This document shows, piece after piece, positions 1-9,468 of a DNA stretch of 64,000 nucleotides (positions within the stretch are counted from its first letter, which is position 1; each line of letters starts with the position of its first letter). The position numbers and the translations under genes are program-made. Source of the stretch: Candidatus Omnitrophota bacterium (lineage in GTDB: Bacteria > Omnitrophota > JACPQZ01); NCBI GenBank assembly GCA_016190205.1, contig JACPQZ010000076.1:52167-116166 (forward strand). Direction: 5' to 3'. The notes beneath the pieces were generated by a model that did no database searches, was not told the origin of the DNA, and saw only the letters and a list, made by a program, of their open reading frames with translations.

Positions 1-219
1 AAAGTGCTGCCAAATCCCGGGCAGGTCATTAAATTTAAAATCCACGATCTGAATGTTGTTGTCCCGGATGAGTTTGGCCACCCGCTGGGCTTCCTGGGGG
101 CTTGTGCCCTGCCGGACTCGGGATTTGCCCACTTGAATCACATCATTCAGCGGGGTCTCCGCGCGCCGGGACCGATTTCGTTTTTCTACGTCTAATACAG
201 CACTCACACGTTTAGCCAT
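1..219 (-). CDS. glnA: Glutamine synthetase type I, N-terminal part (runs off the left edge)
   Basis: The first 73 codons of a glutamine synthetase, which joins ammonia to glutamate using ATP. Residues 58-73 read [16 protein letters not shown], the conserved start of the beta-grasp domain of GlnA. About 35 basic residues precede the point where most GlnA proteins begin, so either this lineage has an N-terminal extension or translation starts later; I kept the ATG at 217-219 because a purine-rich GGAAAGGAAG lies just upstream. A sigma70-like and a sigma54-like promoter lie upstream, next to a sigma54 activator gene, which suggests nitrogen-responsive control. The rest of the gene, including the active site, is outside the window. 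Confidence 0.85.
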   Translation of the reverse strand, partial: MAKRVSAVLDVEKRNRSRRAETPLNDVIQVGKSRVRQGTSPQEAQRVAKLIRDNNIQIVDFKFNDLPGIWQHF

Positions 220-345
220 GCTACTTCCTTTCCTTTTTTATTGCCTTGCGAAGCCGCCACCGCGAACCTTAACCCTGTGGATCACCTTGGAGAAACTCAC
301 ATCCGGGGCAAAACGGAGGAATTTCCAGAATTTCTGCAACACGTA

Positions 346-375
346 ATGTTAACACAGGTTACGGCAACAAGTCAA
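346..375 (-). promoter_or_regulatory. Possible sigma70 promoter of glnA
   Basis: On the minus strand TTGACT (370-375) and TAACAT (346-351) are separated by 18 bp. The same two hexamers, 17 bp apart, occur upstream of gatC. Transcription would start near 339, leaving a leader of about 120 nt. This is a consensus match only. Confidence 0.45.
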
Positions 376-500
376 CTTAAAAATTCCTGACACAAGTGGC
401 GCGAAGGTTGCCTATGAACCTGTTACACAATAAGTTACACAAACGAACCGCCCGCATGTGAAGGTCCCCCTCTCGCGGGGCGCTCTTGAGTCCCAGATAA

Positions 501-517
501 GGCAATCACCATGCCAA
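501..517 (-). promoter_or_regulatory. Possible sigma54 (-24/-12) promoter of glnA
   Basis: The minus strand reads TTGGCATGGTGATTGCC, a close match to the sigma54 consensus, with the invariant GG and GC exactly 10 nt apart. It lies directly downstream of a gene for a sigma54-dependent activator and points at glnA, the classical target of such control. Transcription would start near 490, giving a leader of about 270 nt. Confidence 0.55.
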
Positions 518-566
518 CCGGTACAAGGCGTGGGCATGACGCGGGTCACGGTTCACAGAACAAAAG

Positions 567-584
567 TGTCAGATGGAACTGACA
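567..584. promoter_or_regulatory. Inverted repeat overlapping the activator stop codon
   Basis: TGTCAG and CTGACA are separated by 6 bp. The TGA stop of the activator gene (569-571) lies inside one arm. On the minus strand a T-rich stretch follows, so it could be a weak terminator. It also sits about 50-60 bp upstream of the sigma54 site and resembles a TGT-N12-ACA activator-binding site. I cannot decide between the two. Confidence 0.35.
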
Positions 585-2140
585 ATTTTGTATTTTTTGG
601 CCTTGTAACCTAAAATGCGTTCCGTGATGCCCAGCATCTTCGCCGCGCGGCTTTGATTTCCCCGGCTCGTGTTTAAGGCTTCCTGGATGAGCCGGGCCTC
701 CAAAGCCTTTACAGAATCCGTCAGACTCAACCGGCCCGCGTTCCCCTCATGAAACCGTTCCTCGGCATAGTGCGGCACAACCTTATGCCTTATGTTGGAG
801 GGTAAATCCCTCCTGCGGACGACGTGACCCTCCGCCATCACCACCGCCCGCTCCATGCAGTTTTCGAGCTCTCTGACGTTTCCAGGCCAGGGGTAGGTGA
901 TGAGGACATCCATTGCGTCCTGGGCCGGGCGCTCTACCGCCTTCCCATGTTCCTTCCCGGAGCGGCTGATAAAGTAATCGACGAGCTCCGGGATATCCTC
1001 CCTGCGCTCCCTTAAAGGCGGAAGGTAGATGGTGATGACGTTCAGGCGGTAGTAGAGATCCTCTCGGAACCGTTTCTCCCGCACCTCCTGATCGAGGGGA
1101 CGGTTGGTGGCCGCTATGATGCGCACGTCCACCTTGATGGTCTCGGTCCCTCCCACCCGCTCAAATTCGCGCTCCTGCAGCACCCGCAGCATCTTCACTT
1201 GGGCGGCCAGCGTGAGATCCCCTACCTCGTCCAGAAAAAGGGTCCCCCCATGGGCGAGTTCGAAACGACCGGGTTTTCTGGCGAGGGCCCCCGTGAACGC
1301 CCCCTTTTCGTAACCGAAGAGTTCGCTCTCGAGGAGGGTCTCGGGGATCGACGCTGCGCTTATTCTGACAAAGGGTCCGTCCGAGCGCGGGCTCATGTAA
1401 TGGAGGGCGCGTGCAATAAGCTCCTTTCCCGTTCCGCTCTCTCCTAAAAGCAGCACGGTAGCCTTGGAGCGGGCGCATTGATGGACGACGCGAAAGACGT
1501 CCTGCATGGCGCGGCTGGACCCTATGATGTTCTCGACATGGTAGCGGGTCTTGAGCTGCCGGCGGAGATCTGTATTTTCTTCTTCCAACCTGACGTGCTC
1601 CGTACGGACCTGCTGCCTCAAACGGACCGCCTGGGCGATCATAGAGGCGATGGTCGCAAGGAGGCGAACGTCCTCCTGCAGAGACACGGGCTGCTCAAAG
1701 AGCCTGTCCACGCTTAGGGCCCCAATCGTCTTACCGGCATATTTGATCGGAACACAGATGAAGGCGATGGTCTGCCGGGAGAGATCTCCGCGGGACCGCG
1801 TCCGGTTTAGGAAAAGGGGTTCCTTCCCGATGTTGGGGATTGCGATCGGTTCGCCCGCCTCCACCACCTTGCCCGTGATCCCCTCGCCCAGCTTATACCG
1901 GCCCCGCCGCATTTGCCGCCGGTCCATGCCCTTGGCCGCCTCGATCATGATCTTCTGGGTCTGGGGGTCCAAGAGCGTGAGTGTTCCGCGCTCCATGCCC
2001 ATTTCCCGGGCGAGGATATCCAGCACCGAGCGCAGGACATCGAGCTCAAGCGAGGAGGCCAGGGCCTGGCTGATTGAATGCAGGACATTGAGCTCTTTAA
2101 GCCCCTGGCGTAACTCGCCGTTCTTAAGATGATCGGTCAT
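569..2140 (-). CDS. Sigma54-dependent transcriptional activator, NifA-like (GAF, AAA+, Fis-type HTH)
   Basis: An enhancer-binding protein of 523 residues that would use ATP to open sigma54 promoters. An N-terminal GAF sensor domain (about 20-170) is followed by a short coiled-coil linker and an AAA+ domain with Walker A GESGTGKE (233-240), the sigma54-contact loop GAFTGA (280-285) and Walker B LFLDEVGD (301-308). A Fis-type helix-turn-helix lies at about 480-520. There is no phosphoreceiver domain, so a ligand or a partner protein is the likely input, as in NifA. The frame stays open upstream to 2299 but only through a heptamer array, so I chose the internal ATG at 2138-2140. glnA with a sigma54-like promoter follows, which makes nitrogen control a reasonable guess; the true regulon is unknown. 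Confidence 0.85.
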   Translation of the reverse strand: MTDHLKNGELRQGLKELNVLHSISQALASSLELDVLRSVLDILAREMGMERGTLTLLDPQTQKIMIEAAKGMDRRQMRRGRYKLGEGITGKVVEAGEPIAIPNIGKEPLFLNRTRSRGDLSRQTIAFICVPIKYAGKTIGALSVDRLFEQPVSLQEDVRLLATIASMIAQAVRLRQQVRTEHVRLEEENTDLRRQLKTRYHVENIIGSSRAMQDVFRVVHQCARSKATVLLLGESGTGKELIARALHYMSPRSDGPFVRISAASIPETLLESELFGYEKGAFTGALARKPGRFELAHGGTLFLDEVGDLTLAAQVKMLRVLQEREFERVGGTETIKVDVRIIAATNRPLDQEVREKRFREDLYYRLNVITIYLPPLRERREDIPELVDYFISRSGKEHGKAVERPAQDAMDVLITYPWPGNVRELENCMERAVVMAEGHVVRRRDLPSNIRHKVVPHYAEERFHEGNAGRLSLTDSVKALEARLIQEALNTSRGNQSRAAKMLGITERILGYKAKKYKIVSSI

Positions 2141-2157
2141 TTTAACCTTAAATAACT

Positions 2158-2475
2158 CTGTCCGTGATTCGTGTTTCGTGATTCGTGAAACGTAGTTGAC
2201 GACTTGAGTAACCAGAAACCAGCAACCAGATACCAGAAGATTCCAGAGACCAGATACCAGAGTGATACGATAAAATTCGAAATACGAAACTCGAAGCACG
2301 AAGCAAATTCGAATGACCGAAATTCAAAACTCGAAAACGGTTGTTTTGAATTTCTGATTTCGAATTTCTAACTTGCTTCTAATTTCGATCTTCGAATTTC
2401 GTATTTTTTCTGGTTACTGGTATCTGGTATCTGGTTTCTTTTTTTCACGATTCACGATCAACGATCCACGAACCT
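2158..2475. repeat. Heptamer array spacer, three families nested as one palindrome
   Basis: Three 7-nt families are arranged in mirror order. GTGATTC words (2163-2190) pair with CACGATT/CACGATC words (2445-2475); ACCAGAT/ACCAGAA words (2210-2263) pair with TCTGGTA words (2404-2442); CGAAATT-type words (2270-2335) pair with their complements (2341-2402). The first 98 bp recur at 63910-64000. It fills the gap between lpxI and the activator gene and touches the lpxI 3' end. Confidence 0.9.
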
Positions 2476-3289
2476 ACACTGCGACAATGCACACTCCCCG
2501 GGTGTCGGCTTCACAAAGCACCCGCTCACGTTCCAGGATGAGGGTCTCACCCGCCTCAATGGCGAGGACGCCTGTTTGGGCGTCGGCGAGCGCCTGAACT
2601 GTCTTTAGACCGATACAGGGAACATCAAATCGCACATCCTGTTTCGCCTTGCTTACCTTGACGATAACGATCCCCGGGCCCGCCACCTGAAAGGCGCGGC
2701 GGATCATGTCATCCGTTCCCTCCATGGCCTCCACCGCGACCACGGCCTTGGCCTTTACAGCCACTGCCTGTCCGACATCCAGGGCAGAGACCTTTTTGGC
2801 CAACTCGAACCCAAAGCGGATGTCCGCTTCCTGCTCCGGTGATGGGTTTCTCCGCGTCAAAACCCCCCTCGATGGGATGAGATCGCTCAAGTACGTCTTT
2901 GAGCTCAAGAGGGTAAGGCCCTTCCTGGCCAGATATTTGGCGACAGCCTTGAGCAGGGTGTCCGCCCGCTTATCCGGCGCCGTAGCCAAGATGAAGGCGA
3001 GGGCCGGATCGGGTTTAAAACCTGAAAAGAGTTTTTTATGTTTTATCTGCCCGGCCATCACAACATCCGTGACCCCCTCGGACTTCAAATATTCTGTCAG
3101 GCGTTCGAGATCCGTGACCTCGATCCAGTGTACCTTGTCTGCGAGCTCCTCGATGCCGCTCTCGGTCTCACCCCGCACAGCGACCGCCACCACCCGATGG
3201 CCGCGCTCCCGCGCCTTGCCCGCAAAAATCAGCGGGTATTGGCCGTTTCCGGCGATCAAACCGATCGTTTTAGGAGCTACTTTTTGCAT
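2474..3289 (-). CDS. lpxI: UDP-2,3-diacylglucosamine pyrophosphatase LpxI (DUF1009 family)
   Basis: A 271-residue protein of the LpxI family, which hydrolyses UDP-2,3-diacylglucosamine to lipid X and UMP in lipid A synthesis and replaces LpxH. The N-terminal half (about 7-130) starts with IGLIAGNGQYPLIFA and includes VVMAGQIKHKKLF; the C-terminal half (about 135-271) holds GLTLLSSKTYLSDLIPSRG, EGTDDMIRR and CIGLKTVQALADA, all typical of the family. It is the last gene of the run bamA-ompH-lpxD-lpxC/fabZ-lpxA-lpxI, which fits its role. The spacer to lpxA holds a heptamer hairpin. Confidence 0.9.
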   Translation of the reverse strand: MQKVAPKTIGLIAGNGQYPLIFAGKARERGHRVVAVAVRGETESGIEELADKVHWIEVTDLERLTEYLKSEGVTDVVMAGQIKHKKLFSGFKPDPALAFILATAPDKRADTLLKAVAKYLARKGLTLLSSKTYLSDLIPSRGVLTRRNPSPEQEADIRFGFELAKKVSALDVGQAVAVKAKAVVAVEAMEGTDDMIRRAFQVAGPGIVIVKVSKAKQDVRFDVPCIGLKTVQALADAQTGVLAIEAGETLILERERVLCEADTRGVCIVAV

Positions 3290-3375
3290 GCGTGTGTGAT
3301 TCGGGATCCGGGAAGCGGGAACAGGGAACCGCCACCGCTTCCCGCTTCCCGTTTCCCGGTTCCCGAACCGTCGTT
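3290..3375. repeat. Heptamer array hairpin, GGGAAGC family
   Basis: GGGAAGC/GGGAACA words (about 3309-3332) face the complementary CTTCCCG/TTTCCCG words (about 3339-3368) across a few bases, giving a hairpin with about 25 bp arms in the lpxA-lpxI spacer. The same family occurs at 13940-14020 and 40200-40235. Confidence 0.85.
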
Positions 3376-4164
3376 TTACTTTGTTATTCCCCGCTCGGAC
3401 TCTCGGATGAAGCGGACGAGGTGGGTCAATTCGGGGTACGAAGCGAGCTCTTTTTCGATGCGGGCAAGCGCTTGCGTGACCGCTAAATCAGAACGGTACA
3501 GGAGCCGGTGAGCCTTTTTGAGTTCATCTCGACAACGGGGCTCCAAACCAGCGCGCTCGAGACCCAGCCGGTTGATGCCAAAGACCTTCACCGGGTGGCC
3601 ATCGGCCATCATAAAGGGGGGGATATCCTTGACCAGTTTGGAAAAGCCCCCGATGATGGAAAGGCGCCCCACGCGCACGAACTGATGGATTCCGACCATT
3701 CCGCCCACGATGGCCTGGGATTCTATCGTGACATGCCCCCCCATGGTAACCGCATTGGCAATAATAACGCCGTCTTCGATCCTGCAATCATGGGCGATAT
3801 GGGCGTAGGCCATGATGAGATTCCGGTCCCCGATAAACGTCTCGCTTTCTTCGCCCGTGGCCGTATGCACGGTGACATATTCCCGGACCGTGTTTTGGTC
3901 TCCGATTCTTACGCGCGTGACCCCGCCCCTGTATTTGAGGTCCTGGGAGCGGGTCCCGATGACCGCACCCGGGTAGATCTCACAGCGCTCGCCGATTTCC
4001 GTATAGCCGTCCAGGACCACGTGCGACATCAGGCGGGTCCCCGGCCCTATCGTGACGTGTTCCCCAACCACGCAGTAGGGACCTACGTCGACACCTTCGC
4101 CTATCTGGGCCTTGGGATGGACACACGCGGTGGGGTGAATCTGGACCGTATAATTCGTTGCCAT
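3376..4164 (-). CDS. lpxA: UDP-N-acetylglucosamine O-acyltransferase LpxA
   Basis: A 262-residue acyl-ACP-dependent transferase for the first step of lipid A synthesis, adding a hydroxyacyl chain to the 3-OH of UDP-GlcNAc. The first 190 residues form left-handed beta-helix hexapeptide repeats starting HPTACVHPKAQIGEGVDVGP. The motif IMAYAHIAHDCRIED contains the catalytic His. A C-terminal helical part of about 70 residues follows, as in typical LpxA, and the length is normal. It sits 12 bp downstream of lpxC-fabZ, probably in the same transcript. Confidence 0.93.
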   Translation of the reverse strand: MATNYTVQIHPTACVHPKAQIGEGVDVGPYCVVGEHVTIGPGTRLMSHVVLDGYTEIGERCEIYPGAVIGTRSQDLKYRGGVTRVRIGDQNTVREYVTVHTATGEESETFIGDRNLIMAYAHIAHDCRIEDGVIIANAVTMGGHVTIESQAIVGGMVGIHQFVRVGRLSIIGGFSKLVKDIPPFMMADGHPVKVFGINRLGLERAGLEPRCRDELKKAHRLLYRSDLAVTQALARIEKELASYPELTHLVRFIRESERGITK

Positions 4165-4176
4165 GGACTTGGGTTT

Positions 4177-5493
4177 TTAGGCATCCACCAGGCTGAACAT
4201 GAGTCTCGCCTCCGCCACCACCTTATTCCCGACCTTGGCCACACCCTCGGTCAGCGTGGTGCGAGACTTAATCTTCAAGACGTTCACTTCCAGGATAAGC
4301 TCATCCCCCGGGAGTACCGTCCTCCTGAACTTCGCCCGCTCGATGCTCATGAAATACGCAATCTTCTTTAAGTTCTCCTGGCGCGAGAGCATGAGGATCC
4401 CGCTCACCTGCGCCAAGGCCTCTACGATCAAGACGCCCGGCATGACCGGATGGCCCGGAAAATGGCCGCCGAAATAGGCTTCGTCCGCTAGCACATGCTT
4501 GACCCCAACTGCCCGCTTGTTGGGAATAAACTCAACCACCTCGTCGACAAAGAGAAAAGGTTGGCGATGAGGAATAATGCGCTCGATCTCTGTCTGTCCC
4601 ATCACTGTTCCTTCAGAGAGAGGTTCCTGTACCACACTGGCGACCCCGGCGGCGCCGTCGCGCACGGCCTGCCGTTTGATTCGCTGGATGAGCGCAATAT
4701 TGAGAGAGTGTCCGCTCCTCACGGCGATGACATGACCCTTTAGATGCATCCCCAGGAGATACAAATCCCCGATGAGATCCAGGATTTTATGCCGCACAAA
4801 TTCATCCTGAAAGCGCAGCTCGTTGCGGATCACCCCCTCCGGGCCCACCACCAGGGTATTGTCGAAATCAGCCCCCTTCCCTAGGCCCTTTTCCCTTAAA
4901 AGCTGTCCTTCCGACTCCGTGCAGAACGTGCGGGCGGGCGCGATCTGGTTCACGAAGACGTCGTCCTTCAAGGTAAAGCTCGCGAATTGCGATTTCATTT
5001 CGGGGTGATCGAACATATAGCTCACCTTGAACGCATCATGCGGCAGAACGACAATGCTGGCATCTTGTTCCTGGATGTAAATCGGCTCTCGAACGGCGTA
5101 GACCTTGCGAGGCGCCTCCTGCTCCTGGTAACCGGCCTTGGCAAGCACCTGGGTAAATCCGAGCGCGCTTCCGTCCAGCCCGGGGAGTTCCTCCCCGTCT
5201 ATCTCAATGATGATATTGTCAATCCGCAGTCCCACCAGGCACGCCATGAGATGCTCGATGGTGTGCACCTCATAGGAGTTCACGCCCACGGAAGAGCGGC
5301 GCGGCCTCTTATTGAGGTCGATCACATGGTAGATTTCGGCGGGGATGGAAGGTTTTTCAGGAAGGTCAGACCGGACGAAACGAACGCCCGACTGCGGGGG
5401 GGCTGGCTTGAAAACGCAGTTGACCGTCTTGCCTGTGTGCAGGCCGACCCCGGAGAGCCTAGCCGGCTTTTTTATTGTCCGCTGAGACTCCAC
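4177..5493 (-). CDS. lpxC/fabZ: Bifunctional LpxC deacetylase - FabZ dehydratase fusion
   Basis: A 438-residue fusion. Residues 1-290 are LpxC, the zinc-dependent UDP-3-O-acyl-GlcNAc deacetylase that commits the cell to lipid A synthesis: HTIEHLMA (77-84), HKILDLIGD (235-243) and SGHSLN (260-265) carry the zinc and catalytic residues. Residues 300-438 are FabZ, the 3-hydroxyacyl-ACP dehydratase: [12 protein letters not shown] (308-319) and [11 protein letters not shown] (343-353), with the catalytic Glu in VEALAQ. The frame is open further upstream, but I chose the GTG at 5491-5493 because it follows GGAGAG at good spacing and the protein then begins like LpxC. It overlaps the end of lpxD by 35 nt. 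The fusion is known in Bacteroidetes and PVC-type bacteria. Confidence 0.93.
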   Translation of the reverse strand: MESQRTIKKPARLSGVGLHTGKTVNCVFKPAPPQSGVRFVRSDLPEKPSIPAEIYHVIDLNKRPRRSSVGVNSYEVHTIEHLMACLVGLRIDNIIIEIDGEELPGLDGSALGFTQVLAKAGYQEQEAPRKVYAVREPIYIQEQDASIVVLPHDAFKVSYMFDHPEMKSQFASFTLKDDVFVNQIAPARTFCTESEGQLLREKGLGKGADFDNTLVVGPEGVIRNELRFQDEFVRHKILDLIGDLYLLGMHLKGHVIAVRSGHSLNIALIQRIKRQAVRDGAAGVASVVQEPLSEGTVMGQTEIERIIPHRQPFLFVDEVVEFIPNKRAVGVKHVLADEAYFGGHFPGHPVMPGVLIVEALAQVSGILMLSRQENLKKIAYFMSIERAKFRRTVLPGDELILEVNVLKIKSRTTLTEGVAKVGNKVVAEARLMFSLVDA

Positions 5494-6523
5494 CGAGCTT
5501 TCTCTCCAGACGTGCCACCTTGTCTTCCAAGGTGGAAAAAGACTTGAACATCTCGGGAAGCTTGGCCATGCAGGCGAAGATCCTCTTGGCCCGGTTAAAG
5601 GGCTTGGCCGGCTGGCCAAGGACACAGGCATTGTCGGGAACGGATTTGGTCACCCCGCTCTGTGCTGCGATGGTGACATTATCTCCGATGGTGATATGCC
5701 CCACGATGCCCGCCTGACCCGCCATCACCACGCCGTTTCCGACCGTAGTGCTCCCGCTGATACCGCACTGCGCGACGATGATGGAGTGCTCTCCAATCGT
5801 CACGTTATGCGCGATTTGAACCAGATTGTCAATCTTCGTCCCCCTCCCGATAAAGGTGGTGCCGAAACGGGCGCGATCAATCGTCACGTTGGAACCGATC
5901 TCCACGTCGTCGGAGAGAACCACGTTGCCGATTTGGGGGATCTTGTGATGCACGCCCTTGACCGTAGCAAAACCGAATCCGTCGCTCCCGATCACAGAGC
6001 CGGAATGAATGATGACGCGCGCCCCGATCTCGACATATTCCCGGATCGAGACGTTCGGATAAATCACCGTTGCCTTACCGATCTTGGTGTGGTGGCCCAC
6101 GTACACCCCCGCATACAGGATGACGTCATCGGCAATCTCGGCATAGTCATCCACTACCACGTAGGGCTGCATGGCTACGTTCTTCCCCAGCTTGACATGC
6201 TGGCCCAGAACTGCCGTCGAATGAATGCCCTTAGGCGTCACGGTCTCATTGGGAGCCAAGAGCGTGACGATGCGCGCAAAGGCAAGTGATGGATTTTCCG
6301 CGCGGATCAGGGAATGGTTGGGGATCGGCTCGAGATCTTCAGAAACAATGATGGCGGAGGCCTGCGTCGTATCGGCCAGGGGGACGTATTTGGGATTGGC
6401 CAGGAACGTGATATCCCCTTCCGAGGCTTCTTTAATACCGCTCACGCCCGTAATCACCGTATTGGGATCGCCGTCCACGCGGCCCCCGACGATTCGGGCG
6501 AGCTCCGAGAGGGTCTTTTTCAC
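5459..6523 (-). CDS. lpxD: UDP-3-O-acylglucosamine N-acyltransferase LpxD
   Basis: A 354-residue enzyme adding the second acyl chain to the deacetylated glucosamine of the lipid A precursor. It has an N-terminal uridine-binding domain (1-100), a long left-handed beta-helix (about 103-310), and a C-terminal helical tail. The motif [12 protein letters not shown] (233-244) carries the expected catalytic His at 239. Length and architecture are normal. The start overlaps the ompH-like stop by 4 nt, so the two are probably translationally coupled. Confidence 0.94.
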   Translation of the reverse strand: MKKTLSELARIVGGRVDGDPNTVITGVSGIKEASEGDITFLANPKYVPLADTTQASAIIVSEDLEPIPNHSLIRAENPSLAFARIVTLLAPNETVTPKGIHSTAVLGQHVKLGKNVAMQPYVVVDDYAEIADDVILYAGVYVGHHTKIGKATVIYPNVSIREYVEIGARVIIHSGSVIGSDGFGFATVKGVHHKIPQIGNVVLSDDVEIGSNVTIDRARFGTTFIGRGTKIDNLVQIAHNVTIGEHSIIVAQCGISGSTTVGNGVVMAGQAGIVGHITIGDNVTIAAQSGVTKSVPDNACVLGQPAKPFNRAKRIFACMAKLPEMFKSFSTLEDKVARLERKLGGVSADNKKAG

Positions 6524-7047
6524 TGGACCCTCCTCTGGTACTGGTCATTCAAGATCGTAAGAATCTCATTCGTGACATCTACCTCGCCGCTGGAATACAC
6601 GAGGGCCCGGCCATGGAAGATAATATCATACCCCTTGCTCTTGCCGTACGAATCGATGACCGCTTGAATCTCGGTCAGGATATCCTTGACCAGATTGTCG
6701 CGGCGCGACCGCAATTCCTCGCGCGCCTTGCGGTCAAACTCCTGGAGTTCCTTGATCTTGGCATCGATATCCTGCTGCTTGCCTTGGCGGTTGTCTTGGG
6801 CCAGGAGCTCCAGCTCGTCCTTCAAGCGGCGCACCTCTTGAACCACCTTATCGCGCTCCTTCTGCTTGGCCTGGCCTTCCTGCTCCAGATCGGCGTCGGC
6901 CTCCTGGGTCCTCTTATAATCGTCAAAGAGCTTGGCAATATCCACGTATCCCATCTTGAGCCCGTCCTCGCGGGCATCGGCATGAGAGGGCGGCGCCAGG
7001 GTCCCGCAGGCCGTAAGGAGAATGACTGTCATCATTTTGAAACGCAT
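6520..7047 (-). CDS. Periplasmic chaperone of the OmpH/Skp family
   Basis: A 175-residue OmpH-family protein. Residues 1-24 form a signal peptide with a hydrophobic [15 protein letters not shown] stretch. The mature part starts with the family motif [18 protein letters not shown], continues as a charged coiled coil (about 50-120), and ends with the second conserved strand, [16 protein letters not shown]. Skp escorts unfolded outer-membrane proteins to BamA, whose gene is directly upstream. A Cys in the signal region (TACG) leaves open a lipoprotein form. Confidence 0.88.
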   Translation of the reverse strand: MRFKMMTVILLTACGTLAPPSHADAREDGLKMGYVDIAKLFDDYKRTQEADADLEQEGQAKQKERDKVVQEVRRLKDELELLAQDNRQGKQQDIDAKIKELQEFDRKAREELRSRRDNLVKDILTEIQAVIDSYGKSKGYDIIFHGRALVYSSGEVDVTNEILTILNDQYQRRVQ

Positions 7048-7061
7048 CTCACACCTCCGTG

Positions 7062-9359
7062 CTAAAATCCGCGCTCGATATCAAAGTAAAACCGGCCCTT
7101 GTCGTTTTCCTCGCCTTCCGGCAGATCCAGCGGAAAACCATAATCGATCCGCACAGGACCAATAGGCGTCTTAATCCGAATGCCCGCACCTACACCTTCG
7201 CGCAGATCCGTGATGTTAAAGTCGTAACTTTCGCGAAAAACGTTTCCGGTGTCAAAAAAGACCGCCCCTTTGATCAAATCCTCCACCAGGGGAATGGTGT
7301 ATTCGGCATTGGCGATGATCAGGGTGTTTCCGCCGATGGGGTCACCCCCGTCGATGGGACCTAAGCGCCGGTAGTTATACCCGCGAACGGTACTGGAGCC
7401 CCCCGCGAAGAAACGCTCATACACGGGGACCCGGTCGCTCGCGCCGAATTCCTCGGCGATGCCGAGCCTGAAGCGCAGATCCAGGACATGGTCCGTGAAA
7501 AAGGGGAAATACTTTCGCGCATCCAGCTGGAGCTTGTAGAAATCCTTGTCTCCACCCAGAAAACTGCCGAAGAGGCCCCCCTCCAGGGATACAACGTTTC
7601 CCGTGCTGGGCACAAAACGGTTATCCGTCGTATTGTGTGTAAGATCCAGGCTTAAGGCGCTTACCTGGGCCTTACCCTCTTCCGCCCGGATGTCCGCGGA
7701 GGCGTCCTCCGAAAGATCGGTCACGTCGATCTCCTGAAATGTGTAGTTCAAGCGGGCCGTATCGTACTCCGTAAACTCTTTTCCGAGGCGGAGCGTCCCC
7801 CCCAGCCGTTCCTCATCATAGTCTTCGCGCACATACGTCCGGCTGAAGAGATCGACCCCGAAAGAGAAGGGATAACCCAGCATCCACGGCTCCGTAAAAT
7901 TGAACTCGAAATCCTGGAAAACGGACCCCGCCTCGGCCCGCAGGCGGACTCTTTGACCCCCTCCCACGAAATGGGGCCAGTCGGTCAAATCAAAATTGCG
8001 CTGGATCACGTCTACGAACCCGACAAACCGCTGCGAGGTGCTGAAACCCGCCCCAAACGTAAACTCGCCTGTCTTGCGCTCCTTTACGTTGATGACTAGA
8101 TCGTTCGTGTCGGGGGCCCGGCCGGGTTCGGTATCATACGTGACCTCTTCAAAATAGCCGAGATTGACGAGCCTCTGCTGGCTCCGTTTGAGTTTCTCAC
8201 CGTCAAAGCGGTCGCCCGGTTTCAGCCGCATTTCCCGCCGGATGACATGGTCTTTCGTACGGTCATTGCCCGTGATCCGTATTTGATCAACAAAGGCCAG
8301 ATTGTTTTCGGTGATCCGGTACGAGACGGCGACCACCTGCCCGGTCTCGTCCAGACGCGTATCGGCGGCCACGCCGGCGTTCACATAACCCCTCTCAAAA
8401 TAGTAGGCCTGGATCTTGTTCAGGTCATCGCGCAGGTGAAAGCGGCTGAAAGGAGCCCCCTGCGACATGGACGTGTGGGACAGGATGTCGGAGGACGGGA
8501 AAAGGACATTCCCCTTGACCTCCACCGGCCCGGTCAGATACTGGCTGCCCTCGTCCACGGCAATAACGATATACATGTGCGACTTGCGCTCACCCAAGTC
8601 ATAGTGAAAAGAAGGGGTCACTTCTACATCCGCGTACCCCTTCTGCCAATACTTATATTTTATTCTTTCGAGGTCCACCTCAAACGCATCTTCGTCCAGG
8701 ATGCCGGACGTGAACAAGGTGTCCCGCCGCGTCTGGATGGCCTTAAGGAGCTCTTTATCCGAAAAGACGGAATTGCCTGTCACAAATATCTTCCGGATCT
8801 TAAGCTTGCCTCCTTCTTGAATGGTCACATACACCGTGGAGCGGTTGCGGTCTGGGTCGGTGTCGATCTCATACTCTACGGTAGCCAGCTGGTACCCTTT
8901 CTCGGCGTACAAAGAACGAACGGCCTTGATGCCCGACTTAAGCCCGCGCTCATCCAGCGGCTCGCCCACCACTGATTTAAACTGATCGCGAATCTGGCGC
9001 GTGCCCAACGCCTTATTGCCCTCTATCACGATTTCCTCAAGACGGCTTTTTTCTTCAACCGTAAAGAGGACATGCACGCCCTCGTCATCCTGTTCCGTCT
9101 CCACCCGGACATCGGAGAAAAAACCGCTGGCGTACAGGCGTTTGATGTCCTCATTCAGGACATCTTGATCAAAGATCAGGCCCGGACGGGTCTTGACCTT
9201 GGCGAGCACCGTAACGCTGCTGACTTCACGGTTGCCCCGCACCTCTACCGATTTGACCGCTGCGCCCGCTTCATCAGCAAAGGTCTCCAAGACGCCGTAA
9301 CCACCCGCAAGCCATAGAAATGCACAGATGCCGAACGCGATTCTCTTGGGTATGGTCAC
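7062..9359 (-). CDS. bamA: Outer membrane protein assembly factor BamA (Omp85)
   Basis: A protein of about 765 residues, the core of the machine that inserts beta-barrels into the outer membrane. A signal peptide (IAFGICAFLWLAGGYG) is followed by about five POTRA domains (roughly 35-390; the first begins VKSVEVRGNREVS) and a C-terminal 16-strand barrel that ends in aromatic-rich strands (GRFYFDIERGF). The barrel contains the Omp85 sequence RFFAGGSSTVRGYNYRRLG, including the conserved RGY-type lid-lock motif. The frame is open to 9449. I prefer the GTG at 9357-9359, directly before the signal peptide; GGGAGGG precedes it, unusually close. The exact start is uncertain. Confidence 0.93.
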   Translation of the reverse strand: MTIPKRIAFGICAFLWLAGGYGVLETFADEAGAAVKSVEVRGNREVSSVTVLAKVKTRPGLIFDQDVLNEDIKRLYASGFFSDVRVETEQDDEGVHVLFTVEEKSRLEEIVIEGNKALGTRQIRDQFKSVVGEPLDERGLKSGIKAVRSLYAEKGYQLATVEYEIDTDPDRNRSTVYVTIQEGGKLKIRKIFVTGNSVFSDKELLKAIQTRRDTLFTSGILDEDAFEVDLERIKYKYWQKGYADVEVTPSFHYDLGERKSHMYIVIAVDEGSQYLTGPVEVKGNVLFPSSDILSHTSMSQGAPFSRFHLRDDLNKIQAYYFERGYVNAGVAADTRLDETGQVVAVSYRITENNLAFVDQIRITGNDRTKDHVIRREMRLKPGDRFDGEKLKRSQQRLVNLGYFEEVTYDTEPGRAPDTNDLVINVKERKTGEFTFGAGFSTSQRFVGFVDVIQRNFDLTDWPHFVGGGQRVRLRAEAGSVFQDFEFNFTEPWMLGYPFSFGVDLFSRTYVREDYDEERLGGTLRLGKEFTEYDTARLNYTFQEIDVTDLSEDASADIRAEEGKAQVSALSLDLTHNTTDNRFVPSTGNVVSLEGGLFGSFLGGDKDFYKLQLDARKYFPFFTDHVLDLRFRLGIAEEFGASDRVPVYERFFAGGSSTVRGYNYRRLGPIDGGDPIGGNTLIIANAEYTIPLVEDLIKGAVFFDTGNVFRESYDFNITDLREGVGAGIRIKTPIGPVRIDYGFPLDLPEGEENDKGRFYFDIERGF

Positions 9360-9468
9360 ACCCTCCCGACAAGGAGGTAAGTAAAATAATTGGGTCAGTT
9401 TAACACAAGACCCTTGGGTTTGTAAACTCCGAGCTACAACATATTGCAAATATTGTATGTTTCTTCCC
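9360..9468. other. Gap between dnaB and bamA without heptamer array
   Basis: AT-richer than its surroundings and without a repeat array. It could hold a bamA promoter (TTGCAA and TTTACA lie 17 bp apart on the minus strand), but the match is weak and I do not call one. Confidence 0.3.

Larger units (their letters stand above)
220..568. other. Regulatory gap between the sigma54 activator and glnA
   Basis: About 350 bp with no credible gene on either strand. It holds two promoter-like sites pointing at glnA and an inverted repeat at its right end. It is one of the few sizeable gaps in the window without heptamer arrays. Confidence 0.6.

Noticed and set aside
397-412. A second sigma54-like site on the plus strand (TGGCGCGAAGGTTGCC)
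   Set aside because: The GG-N10-GC spacing is perfect, but it points away from glnA and no plus-strand gene follows. It could at most drive an antisense RNA.
2140-2299. N-terminal extension of the sigma54 activator through the array, including a hydrophobic stretch
   Set aside because: A good internal ATG directly before the GAF domain exists, and a cytoplasmic regulator needs no signal peptide. Unlike surA there is no stop-start coupling.
2158-2475. Arrays as assembly or sequencing artefacts
   Set aside because: They differ in word and length, stop at gene borders, avoid promoter gaps and in surA stay in frame. An artefact would not do this, though long reads would settle it.
3508-4371. 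A 287-codon plus-strand open frame opposite lpxA and lpxC-fabZ
   Set aside because: It lies entirely antisense to two well-conserved lipid A genes. Its His/Asp-rich translation is the mirror of their codons.
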